Shown piece after piece: positions 1-5,357 of a stretch of DNA of 6,104 nt. The DNA lies in NCBI GenBank assembly GCA_027027485.1, contig JALVLL010000024.1:1-6104 (forward strand), given 5' to 3'. The translations under genes were made by a program, and so were the position numbers. The notes under the pieces were generated by a model that saw only the letters and a program-made list of their open reading frames with translations, did no database searches and was not told the origin of the DNA. Source of the stretch: Candidatus Bipolaricaulota bacterium. GTDB taxonomy: Bacteria; Bipolaricaulota; Bipolaricaulia; Bipolaricaulales; Bipolaricaulaceae. Within the stretch, counting starts at the first letter, position 1; each line of letters starts with the position of its first letter.

Positions 1-212
1 TCAAAAAGCCCGTAACCACGTATTTGGGGTTTTCAATACCACCGCTAACACCACTTTCCCCAAGGTTTACACATCCTTCCGTAGCTGGATTCCGAAGGAG
101 AACGTATCGCGGGACTACCCCGTCAAACGGTCCCGCCTAAGCCGACACGCCCCACTTCGGTGGACCAGTGTACCGCCTCGGCCGACCCGTTACGAACCCC
201 GTCTTGTGTCTT
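1..212. other. Intergenic stretch with no recognisable gene
   Basis: This is the region downstream of the metallo-hydrolase gene, running to the window edge. One plus-strand frame is open from base 2 to a TAA at 278-280. Its first ~37 codons look faintly protein-like (Asn, Thr, Phe and Tyr rich), but it then turns into Pro/Arg-rich sequence and runs into the opposite gene, so I do not call it. A second frame is open from base 3 to a TAA at 138-140. The first ~110 bases are clearly less GC-rich than the neighbouring genes. A perfect 7-bp inverted repeat (GCGGGAC 109-115, GTCCCGC 130-136) and a 15/19 imperfect direct repeat (131-149 and 171-189) are visible. The 3' end of a gene or RNA that starts outside the window cannot be excluded. 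Confidence 0.4.
109..136. repeat. Inverted repeat, 7-bp stem with 14-nt loop
   Basis: GCGGGAC at 109-115 is the exact complement of GTCCCGC at 130-136. It lies about 75 bp past the stop codon of the minus-strand metallo-hydrolase gene. No T-run follows on either strand, so it is not a classical intrinsic terminator. It may still stabilise or end that transcript, or may be chance in GC-rich DNA. Confidence 0.35.
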
Positions 213-980
213 TCATTCGGTGGCGAAGGGGAGGACCCAAACCTCCAGCTTCTCCGGAAGAGTCTCCGGGGACACGGTAACCCGGGGCGAATCGAACTCC
301 CGCACCGTCCATCCTTCGGCCCGGGCGAGCTCGAGGAAGCCGTCCAGGGGAGCGATCTCCTTCCAGGGACAGTACCCCTCCACGTAATAGTGCATAGGGA
401 GCACCACCCGCACCGAGGGGAGCTGCTTTATCACCTGGACCGCCTCGGAGGCGTCGATGGTGAAGTACCCCCCAACGGGGATCATGAGGACCTGCACATT
501 CCCCAGGGCCTCGATCTGCTTTCGGGTCAGGGGGCGGCCGAGGTCGCCTAGGTGCGCGAAACGGACCCCGCCGAGATCGAAGGCGAACATGCACACGAGG
601 CCCTGGCCGTGGCCCGATTTGGTGACGTGGGAGGCCTCCACGAATGTCACCTTGAGCCAATCGGTGATCTTCCAGGTACCCTCCATGACCCGCTTCTTTT
701 TATCGAAAGGCCAAACCAGGATAGGGTTTCCCAGCACGCGGTCCTTCTCCCCGTAGCACCAGGGGCAGTGGTCGATGTGCCCGTGGGTGATGAGCACCAC
801 GTCCGCCGGCTTGGGAAGGGCGGGGTAGAGCACGTATGAGGCGTACGGATCTATCATCACGATCTTCCCTTGGTACTCCAGGGTGAAGCAGGAGTGCCCC
901 AGGTAGGTGATCTCCACCTCCGCTGCCATGCCGCCTATTAAGGCCCCGAACAACATCGAAAGGACGACCAACTTCCTCAT
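213..980 (-). CDS. Exported MBL-fold metallo-hydrolase, UlaG/COG2220-like
   Basis: The 255-residue protein belongs to the metallo-beta-lactamase superfamily, closest in style to the UlaG-like COG2220 hydrolases. The metal site looks complete: H66-x-H68-x-D70-H71 (THGHIDH), H118 in VEASH, D146 in HLGD and H197 in LPMHYY. The IPVGGYFTIDASEA stretch at 167-180 is typical of this subgroup. The N-terminus (MRK, a hydrophobic run, then GMAA before E21) reads as a cleavable signal peptide, so the enzyme should act outside the cytoplasm. This start is supported by GGAGGTGA at 984-991, just upstream. Starting at M18 would give an ordinary cytoplasmic family member but lacks that site. It is transcribed divergently from alaS. 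The fold and metal site are secure. The substrate is unknown, and members of this family differ widely in what they hydrolyse. Confidence 0.88.
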   Translation of the reverse strand: MRKLVVLSMLFGALIGGMAAEVEITYLGHSCFTLEYQGKIVMIDPYASYVLYPALPKPADVVLITHGHIDHCPWCYGEKDRVLGNPILVWPFDKKKRVMEGTWKITDWLKVTFVEASHVTKSGHGQGLVCMFAFDLGGVRFAHLGDLGRPLTRKQIEALGNVQVLMIPVGGYFTIDASEAVQVIKQLPSVRVVLPMHYYVEGYCPWKEIAPLDGFLELARAEGWTVREFDSPRVTVSPETLPEKLEVWVLPFATE

Positions 981-983
981 CGT

Positions 984-991
984 TCACCTCC
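984..991 (-). promoter_or_regulatory. Shine-Dalgarno GGAGGTGA that fixes the MBL gene start
   Basis: The minus strand carries GGAGGTGA three bases before the ATG at 978-980, an eight-base match to the 16S anti-Shine-Dalgarno. It decides in favour of the start that includes the signal peptide over the internal M18. Confidence 0.8.
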
Positions 992-996
992 GAGAG

Positions 997-1005
997 ATGA
1001 TACCA
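997..1005 (-). promoter_or_regulatory. Possible extended -10 promoter for the MBL gene
   Basis: Read on the minus strand, TGGTATCAT combines an extended -10 (TG, one base) with TATCAT, a 5/6 match to TATAAT. No good -35 lies at 16-18 nt; a TTGGGA occurs further upstream at 22 nt. Initiation about seven bases downstream would leave only a very short leader that begins close to the Shine-Dalgarno. It is predicted from motif match only. Confidence 0.4.
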
Positions 1006-1083
1006 CCCGGTGCCATACCCACGGTCCCAAAAACCCTTGAGCTGGGATCTGTATCCGCGGCTGTATGGGATGGGATCTTCAGC

Positions 1084-1089
1084 TAAAAT
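1084..1089 (+). promoter_or_regulatory. Possible alaS -10 box TAAAAT
   Basis: TAAAAT matches the -10 consensus at five of six positions and lies 14 nt before the favoured alaS ATG at 1104. No convincing -35 is found at 16-18 nt. Initiation 6-7 nt downstream would give a leader of about 8 nt, too short for a Shine-Dalgarno, and indeed none is visible. An alternative TTGAGC -35-like hexamer lies at 1037-1042 without a good -10 partner. Confidence 0.35.
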
Positions 1090-1103
1090 CGTTTGCGATT
1101 GCC

Positions 1104-3704
1104 ATGGATTCCCGGGAGCTTAGGCGCGCGTTCCTGGAGTTCTTCGAGAGCAAGGGCCACGTGGTCCTTCCCTCCTCCTCCCTCGTCCCCGACGACCCCA
1201 CCCTCCTTTTCACCTCGGCCGGTATGGTTCAATTCAAGGACATCTTCTGGGGCAAGGTCCCCCCGAAATACCCCCGGGTCACCACCTGCCAGAAGTGCTT
1301 CCGCACCACCGACATCGAGCGCGTGGGTACCACCGCCTACCATCACACCTTCTTCGAGATGCTGGGGAACTTCTCCTTCGGGGATTACTTCAAGGAGGGG
1401 GCGATAAAATACGCCTGGGAGTTCCTCACCCAGGTCCTCTCCCTCCCCAAGGAGCGCCTCTGGGTCTCGGTTTACGAGGAGGACGACGAGGCTTATTCGA
1501 TCTGGCGCGATCTCATCGGGATCCTGCCCGAGAGGATCGTGCGCCTCGGGAAAGAACACAACTGGTGGGGGCCGGTGGGGGGGCAGGGGCCCTGCGGCCC
1601 CGACACCGAGATCTTCTGGGACTGGGGCGAGGAGTATTCCTGCGGTCCCGATTGCAAAGGCCCCGCCTGCGACTGCGATAGGTTTTCGGAGATCTGGAAC
1701 CTGGTCTTCATGCAGTACGATGCCCAGCCCGACGGGACGCTCAAGGAGCTTTCCCGCAAGAACATCGATACCGGCATGGGCCTCGAGCGCACCACCGCGG
1801 TGCTCGAAGGAGTGATGTCCGACTTCGAGACAGATCTTTTCCGCCCCATCTGCAAGGAGATCGAGGCCCTCTCCCCGAAGGCTAGGGAGCTCGTGAGCCA
1901 GCGGAACTTGGTGGCTGACCACGTCCGGGCCCTGGTCTTCCTCATCGCCGACGGGGTCCTCCCGGGGAACGAGAAGCAGGGGTATGTGTTGCGGCGGGTG
2001 CTGCGGCGGGCGGTGCGGGCCGCGGACCGCCTGGAGCTCCCCGAGGGGATCCTGGTGCGGTTGGTGGACCCAGTGGTGGCCACCCTGGGGGATATCTACC
2101 CCGAAATCGTGGAGCGCCGGAAGCTCGTGGAGGAAGTAATCGCCCAGGAAGAACGGGCATTCCGGCGGACCCTCCGGGCAGGCGAGGCCCTCCTGGAGGA
2201 GGCCCTCTCCAAGCTCAAACCGGAGGATGTCCTTCCCGGCGAGGTGGTCTTCGAGCTATACGACACCTACGGCTTCCCGGTGGAGCTCACCGAGGAGATC
2301 GCCCGGGAGCGGGGGATAGCGGTGGATCGGGAGGGGTTCGAGCGGGAGATGGAGAAACAGCGTGCCCGTTCCCGCAAGGTCTCCACATATGAGGCCAAGG
2401 TGGCCGTGAAGGACCCGGGCGCCCTCGAGCCCACGGCCTTCCGCGGTTACACCGAGCTCGAGCTCGAGGCGGACCTCTCCGCCATCCTGGACGCCGAAGG
2501 CGAAAGCCGAAGGGAGGCCGGCGAGGGCGAATGGAAGTTCGTCTTCCCCGAAACGCCCTTCTACGCCGAGGCCGGAGGGGAGATCGCCGACACGGGCCGG
2601 ATCGAGAACCTCTCCCGCCACGGGGTCGCCGAGGTCACGGACGTCCAGAAGGTGGACGGGACCTTCCTCCACATCGTGCGGGTCACTTCGGGCGAGTTCA
2701 GGGTGGGGGACCGCTGTCGCCTGGAGGTGGATAAGGAGCGCCGCCGGGGGATCGAGCGGGCCCACACCGCCACCCACCTTTTGCACGCGGCCTTGAGGAA
2801 ACACCTGGGTGAGCACGTGATCCAGGCCGGATCTTGGGTCGGGCCGGAGGAGTTCCGGTTCGACTTCACCCACTTCGCCCCCCTGAGCGCGAACGAACTC
2901 GATGAGGTAGAACGTACCGTCAACGAGGCGGTGGTCAGGGATATAGAGCTGAAGTTCCACCTGATGACGCTGGAGGAGGCCAAGGCCTACGGGGCCATCG
3001 CCCACTTCGAGGAGGAGTACCGGGGGAAGGAGAAGGTGCGGGTGGTGGAGGTCCCCGGGGTCTCCAAGGAACTATGCGGCGGGTGTCACGTGCGCCGGAC
3101 CGGGGAGATCGGGCTCTTCCTGATCCTCTCCGAGGAGGGCGTGGCCGCCGGCACCCGGAGGATCCGGGCACTGGTGGGCCTTAAGGCGCGTGACCATGCG
3201 GCCGAGATCCGTCGGGACCTCCGGAAGGCGGCGGAGCTCCTGGAAGCCCCCGAGAAGGAACTCATCCCGGCCCTGGAGCGGAAGCTTTCGGAGGTGCGGG
3301 AGCTCAAGGCCGAGCTCAAGCGCCTGGAGGAGGAAAGGGCCCTGTCCCTGGCCGATTCCCTCATCGCCAAGGCCGAGGAGGTAAACGGGGTGAAGCTCCT
3401 CGGGGCGGTGGTGGAGGGAGGGCCCGAGCGGGCGAAGAAACTCGTCGATACCCTCGCGGAGCGGCTCGGGAAGTGCGCGGTGATCCTGGGGACGGAATCC
3501 AATGGCCGGGCGGTGCTCATCGCCAAGGTGGTGGACGCACCGATCTCGGCCGGCGATCTCGTGCGGGTGGCCGCCGAAGCGGTGGGCGGAAAAGGCGGGG
3601 GACGCCCCAACTTCGCCCAGGGCGGCGGCCCCAACGCCGAGAAGCTCCCCGAGGCCATCTCCCGCGCCCTGGAGTACGCACGACAGGCCTTCTCATCGGG
3701 TTAG
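1104..3704 (+). CDS. alaS: Alanyl-tRNA synthetase
   Basis: AlaRS charges tRNA-Ala with alanine in the cytoplasm and hydrolyses mischarged Ser- and Gly-tRNA-Ala. From the ATG at 1104 the protein has 866 residues, close to the usual ~875. Domains in order: a class II catalytic core beginning RRAFLEFFESKGH, with H80-H81-TFFEMLGNFSFGDYFK; a four-cysteine insert (C180, C184, C189, C191), as in many zinc-binding bacterial AlaRS; a tRNA-recognition helical region; an editing domain with H554-TAT-H558 and C658-GGC-H662; a charged coiled coil around 690-760; and a C-Ala domain with GGKGGGRPNFAQGGG. An in-frame ATG at 1065 adds 13 residues, but homologues normally begin near MDSRELRRAF, so 1104 is preferred. 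Neither start has a clear ribosome-binding site. The window also encodes a tRNA-Ala that carries the G3:U70 pair this enzyme recognises. Confidence 0.97.
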   Translation: MDSRELRRAFLEFFESKGHVVLPSSSLVPDDPTLLFTSAGMVQFKDIFWGKVPPKYPRVTTCQKCFRTTDIERVGTTAYHHTFFEMLGNFSFGDYFKEGAIKYAWEFLTQVLSLPKERLWVSVYEEDDEAYSIWRDLIGILPERIVRLGKEHNWWGPVGGQGPCGPDTEIFWDWGEEYSCGPDCKGPACDCDRFSEIWNLVFMQYDAQPDGTLKELSRKNIDTGMGLERTTAVLEGVMSDFETDLFRPICKEIEALSPKARELVSQRNLVADHVRALVFLIADGVLPGNEKQGYVLRRVLRRAVRAADRLELPEGILVRLVDPVVATLGDIYPEIVERRKLVEEVIAQEERAFRRTLRAGEALLEEALSKLKPEDVLPGEVVFELYDTYGFPVELTEEIARERGIAVDREGFEREMEKQRARSRKVSTYEAKVAVKDPGALEPTAFRGYTELELEADLSAILDAEGESRREAGEGEWKFVFPETPFYAEAGGEIADTGRIENLSRHGVAEVTDVQKVDGTFLHIVRVTSGEFRVGDRCRLEVDKERRRGIERAHTATHLLHAALRKHLGEHVIQAGSWVGPEEFRFDFTHFAPLSANELDEVERTVNEAVVRDIELKFHLMTLEEAKAYGAIAHFEEEYRGKEKVRVVEVPGVSKELCGGCHVRRTGEIGLFLILSEEGVAAGTRRIRALVGLKARDHAAEIRRDLRKAAELLEAPEKELIPALERKLSEVRELKAELKRLEEERALSLADSLIAKAEEVNGVKLLGAVVEGGPERAKKLVDTLAERLGKCAVILGTESNGRAVLIAKVVDAPISAGDLVRVAAEAVGGKGGGRPNFAQGGGPNAEKLPEAISRALEYARQAFSSG

Positions 3705-4166
3705 GTGAACCCCTTCGGTGCCCTGGCGATCGTGTTCCTTTACGCAGTGGGCACCGCTGTGGCGCTCCCCACACCTACCGAGGCCGTGCTCCTGGCGGTG
3801 AAGTACGCCCCGGGATGGGCGGTCATATGTGCGGCGGTGTCGGGCAAAGCCCTGGGTTCCTACCTCATCTTCTGGATCGCCGTGTACATCAAGGGGCTGG
3901 AGGGGCTGCGGAACTGGAGGGCGCGCAACCGCTACGCCCGTGCCCTCTTCCGTTTCGGGGAGCGCTGGGTGAACCGCTATGGGCCGCCGGCCCTCTTCTT
4001 CCTCCTCCTGATCCCGGGCTTTCCCGACACCGGAGCGATATACCTCGTGGCCGCCGCCGGGGCACGTCCCCGGGCCTTCGCCCTGGCGGTGGGGGCGAGC
4101 TCCGCGGTGAGACTCACGTTGGCATATCTGGGCATCTGGGGGCTTTCCGAGTACGTGAAAGGCTGA
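3705..4166 (+). CDS. Small VTT/YqaA-type membrane protein (DedA superfamily)
   Basis: The 153-residue protein has several hydrophobic segments, roughly residues 4-22, 36-62, 94-118 and 124-147, separated by a basic loop (RNWRARNRYARALFRF, 69-84). The pattern LPTPTEAVLLAVKYAP, a Gly-containing second helix (SGKALGSY), then RYGPPALFFLLLIPGFPDTG and a Gly/Ala-rich helix resembles the VTT (SNARE-associated) domain of YqaA/COG1238 and DedA proteins. Some members of that superfamily are linked to lipid-carrier transport or membrane homeostasis; no substrate can be assigned here. The GTG start follows the alaS TAG directly (TAGGTG) with no room for a separate ribosome-binding site, which points to translational coupling. 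The next gene has its own promoter-like region, so this is probably the last gene of the alaS unit. Confidence 0.72.
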   Translation: MNPFGALAIVFLYAVGTAVALPTPTEAVLLAVKYAPGWAVICAAVSGKALGSYLIFWIAVYIKGLEGLRNWRARNRYARALFRFGERWVNRYGPPALFFLLLIPGFPDTGAIYLVAAAGARPRAFALAVGASSAVRLTLAYLGIWGLSEYVKG

Positions 4167-4178
4167 ATCCTTGAACCG

Positions 4179-4213
4179 AAGCATGCTTGCAAAAAACGAC
4201 AATATGGTAAAAT
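4179..4213 (+). promoter_or_regulatory. Promoter region with 10-bp palindrome before the secreted-protein gene
   Basis: TTGCAA (4187-4192) and TAAAAT (4208-4213) form a possible -35/-10 pair, though the spacer is a short 15 nt. AATTAT at 4211-4216 would give 18 nt. A perfect palindrome, AAGCATGCTT (4179-4188), overlaps the -35 and could be an operator half-site or chance. The region is clearly AT-richer than its surroundings. Confidence 0.4.
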
Positions 4214-4231
4214 TATGAGATCTTCCGCAGC

Positions 4232-4238
4232 GAGGTGA
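4232..4238 (+). promoter_or_regulatory. Shine-Dalgarno GAGGTGA
   Basis: GAGGTGA lies six bases before the ATG at 4245. It is a strong match to the anti-Shine-Dalgarno and supports that start. Confidence 0.75.
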
Positions 4239-4244
4239 CGGATC

Positions 4245-4838
4245 ATGGCGAAAGGGTTTGTTCTCGTGCTTCTCGGGGTGGCGATCGCGGGATTCCCCAC
4301 GGCTGCCCAATGGGCGATGGGGATAACGCAGTTCCCCGGCGGACACCTCACGATGGTATATAAGGTGACCACCGACGAGGGCGTGTACCGGTACACGCTG
4401 GAGCTCATCCCCAAGGAGGAAGGCATCTACACGGTGCGCACGGAGGTAATGGGCGAGGCCAGCCTGGAGGAGCTCGAGGAGGCGGGGCTCTTCTTCGCGT
4501 GGCAGCCGAACCTGTGGCTCGCCAACGCGTGGTGGCTCTCCTTCTACTTCATGCTCTTCGGGACGGGGCAGCCGGCGGAGCCCGGGCGCACCTACGTGCT
4601 CTTCGGCGGCATCACCTTCGAGACCGAGCCGGATTACGTGGAGATAGCCGGGGTGCGGGCGGTACAGGGTGTATTGAAGGCCCCTGACTCCCCGGACCAG
4701 CGGGTGATCATCGCTATCTCCCCGGATCCCAAGGTCCCCTACCCGGTACTCATACGTCAGGAGGAGGACGTCGGCGGGGGACGCTGGGAGGTGGTCTCGG
4801 AGATCGTCCTGGTGGAGTATCACTACAGTCCCAGCTGA
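4245..4838 (+). CDS. Hypothetical secreted protein
   Basis: I do not recognise this 197-residue protein. The N-terminus (MAK, hydrophobic residues 5-17, then PTAA before Q22) reads as a signal peptide, probably cut near residue 21, with no lipobox cysteine. The mature part alternates short hydrophobic and charged strands (YKVTTDEGVYRYTLELIP, IYTVRTEV), suggesting a beta-rich fold. An acidic helix (71-80) and a strikingly aromatic segment (82-105, with tryptophans at 86, 91, 96 and 97) follow. That segment could be a buried hairpin, a membrane contact or a transmembrane helix. The C-terminal part resumes strand-like sequence through EIVLVEYHYSPS. There is no cysteine and no obvious catalytic motif. 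The gene has its own promoter-like region and ribosome-binding site and is followed by a terminator, so it is likely a single-gene unit. Confidence 0.8.
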   Translation: MAKGFVLVLLGVAIAGFPTAAQWAMGITQFPGGHLTMVYKVTTDEGVYRYTLELIPKEEGIYTVRTEVMGEASLEELEEAGLFFAWQPNLWLANAWWLSFYFMLFGTGQPAEPGRTYVLFGGITFETEPDYVEIAGVRAVQGVLKAPDSPDQRVIIAISPDPKVPYPVLIRQEEDVGGGRWEVVSEIVLVEYHYSPS

Positions 4839-4864
4839 GGCCGGGAAGGCAACGGAACGAAGTG

Positions 4865-4890
4865 AAAGGGGGCCTTTCGGCCCCCTTTTT
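4865..4890 (+). terminator. Intrinsic terminator, possibly bidirectional
   Basis: A perfect 10-bp stem (AAAGGGGGCC at 4865-4874 with GGCCCCCTTT at 4879-4888) closes a TTTC loop and continues into a T-run on the plus strand. It lies 27 nt past the stop of the secreted-protein gene. On the minus strand the same hairpin sits just beyond the end of tRNA-Ala, followed by a shorter TTT tract, so it probably ends the tRNA operon too. Confidence 0.92.
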
Positions 4891-4892
4891 CT

Positions 4893-4968
4893 TGGTGGAG
4901 ATGAGCGGACTCGAACCGCCGACCTCCGCGTTGCGAACGCGGCGCTCTCCCAACTGAGCTACATCCCC
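4893..4968 (-). tRNA. tRNA-Ala (anticodon CGC)
   Basis: The 76-nt gene folds into a standard cloverleaf: acceptor GGGGATG with CATCTCC, D-stem GCTC/GAGC, anticodon stem CCGCG/CGCGG around TTCGCAA, and T-arm GGCGG-TTCGAGT-CCGCT. The anticodon CGC reads GCG alanine codons. The third acceptor pair is G3:U70, the alanine identity element recognised by AlaRS, which is encoded in the same window. Discriminator A and the CCA end are encoded. It is the last gene of the tRNA operon. Confidence 0.97.
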
Positions 4969-4974
4969 ACCTCA

Positions 4975-5048
4975 TGGCGGTGCAGGGAGTCGAACCCTGA
5001 ACCTCGCGGTTATGAGCCGCGCGCTCTGACCACTTGAGCTACACCGCC
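4975..5048 (-). tRNA. tRNA-Met (CAT), probably elongator
   Basis: The cloverleaf is complete: acceptor GGCGGTG with CACCGCC, anticodon stem CGCGG/CCGCG around CTCATAA, and T-arm CAGGG-TTCGACT-CCCTG. G1 pairs with C72, so this is not an initiator. The acceptor GGCGGTG-TAGCTCA and the post-anticodon GCGAGGTT resemble elongator Met tRNAs. A tRNA-Ile2 whose CAT anticodon is modified to lysidine is the alternative. Discriminator A is followed by TGAG, so CCA is not encoded and must be added after transcription. Six bases separate it from tRNA-Ala. Confidence 0.85.
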
Positions 5049-5053
5049 TGGGC

Positions 5054-5130
5054 TGGTTGCGGGGGCGGGATTCGAACCCGCGACCTCCGGGTTATGAGCC
5101 CGGCGAGCTTCCTGGCTGCTCCACCCCGCT
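5054..5130 (-). tRNA. Initiator tRNA-fMet (CAT)
   Basis: The 77-nt gene closely resembles other bacterial initiator tRNAs. It has the D-arm GAGC...GCTC with the A11:U24 pair, and the anticodon stem ends in three consecutive G:C pairs (CCGGG/CCCGG) around CTCATAA. The T-arm is GCGGG-TTCGAAT-CCCGC. The acceptor runs from position 2 as GCGGGG against CCCCGC, leaving position 1 unpaired with A72, as an initiator requires. The first base is A rather than the usual C, giving A1:A72. The CCA is encoded (AACCA). Only two bases separate its 5' end from tRNA-Leu. Confidence 0.97.
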
Positions 5131-5132
5131 TC

Positions 5133-5215
5133 TGCCGAGGGCGGGATTCGAACCCGCACGGGGATTACCCAGGGGATTTTAAGTCCCCCGCGTCTGCCAG
5201 TTCCGCCACCCCGGC
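5133..5215 (-). tRNA. tRNA-Leu (TAA)
   Basis: This is a class II tRNA of 83 nt without CCA. The acceptor GCCGGGG pairs with CCTCGGC. The anticodon stem GGGGA/TCCCC encloses CTTAAAA, giving anticodon TAA for UUA leucine codons. A long variable arm (GGG-TAAT-CCC) and T-arm GCGGG-TTCGAAT-CCCGC follow. Discriminator A is followed directly by GA and then the first base of tRNA-fMet, so CCA is not encoded. Confidence 0.96.
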
Positions 5216-5227
5216 ACCGAAGAAACC

Positions 5228-5302
5228 TGGAGCGGGAAACGGGACTTGAACCCGCGACCTCCGCCTCGGCAAGGCGGCGCTCTACCACTGAGCTATTCCC
5301 GC
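5228..5302 (-). tRNA. tRNA-Gly (GCC)
   Basis: This is the first gene of the tRNA operon, 75 nt long. Acceptor GCGGGAA pairs with TTCCCGC, D-stem GCTC/GAGC, anticodon stem CCGCC/GGCGG around TTGCCGA (anticodon GCC), and T-arm GCGGG-TTCAAGT-CCCGT. Discriminator T and the CCA end are encoded. It closely resembles the E. coli glycine tRNA with the same anticodon. Twelve bases separate it from tRNA-Leu. Confidence 0.97.
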
Positions 5303-5313
5303 ACGCATTAACT

Positions 5314-5342
5314 ATTATAGGGACGCCCAACACGCCCTTCAA
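5314..5342 (-). promoter_or_regulatory. Sigma-70 promoter of the tRNA operon
   Basis: On the minus strand, TTGAAG (5337-5342, four of six consensus bases) and a perfect TATAAT (5314-5319) are separated by exactly 17 nt. Transcription should start near 5307-5309, a few bases upstream of tRNA-Gly. The discriminator just after the -10 is AT-rich. The promoter lies entirely in the 55 bp between the phosphodiesterase stop and the first tRNA. Confidence 0.88.
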
Positions 5343-5357
5343 GATCGCCCAGCGCCC

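Noticed and set aside
1065..1103. 13-residue N-terminal extension of AlaRS
   Set aside because: No ribosome-binding site, sits over the likely promoter, and AlaRS homologues start near the second methionine.
2256..3005. Minus-strand 249-residue ORF inside alaS
   Set aside because: It is antisense to well-conserved AlaRS motifs and has no recognisable domain.
3473..4174. Plus-strand 233-residue ORF overlapping the alaS end and the VTT gene
   Set aside because: Arg/Gly/Pro-rich out-of-frame reading, while the alternative frames give AlaRS C-Ala motifs and a good membrane protein.
3693..4823. Minus-strand 376-residue ORF opposite two genes
   Set aside because: It is rich in His, Arg, Gly and Pro with no family signature, and lies antisense to two plus-strand genes with clear family or signal-peptide features. 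It is a long shadow typical of GC-rich DNA.
4750..4953. Minus-strand 67-residue ORF (NAEVGGSSPLIST)
   Set aside because: It runs through tRNA-Ala, the terminator and the end of the secreted-protein gene, so it is a tRNA-derived artefact.
4975..5048. tRNA-Ile2 (lysidine-modified CAT) as identity
   Set aside because: Possible, but the acceptor and variable-loop sequence look more like elongator Met; it is kept only as an alternative.
5034..5249. Plus-strand 71-residue ORF across the tRNAs (GIRTRDLR, GRDSNPH)
   Set aside because: This is the well-known spurious peptide pattern made by translating the antisense of tRNA T-arms and acceptors; the DNA is fully explained by tRNA genes.
5010..5342. 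Minus-strand 110-residue ORF ([35 protein letters not shown])
   Set aside because: It is translation through the sense strand of the tRNA genes themselves, another recurrent artefact in databases.
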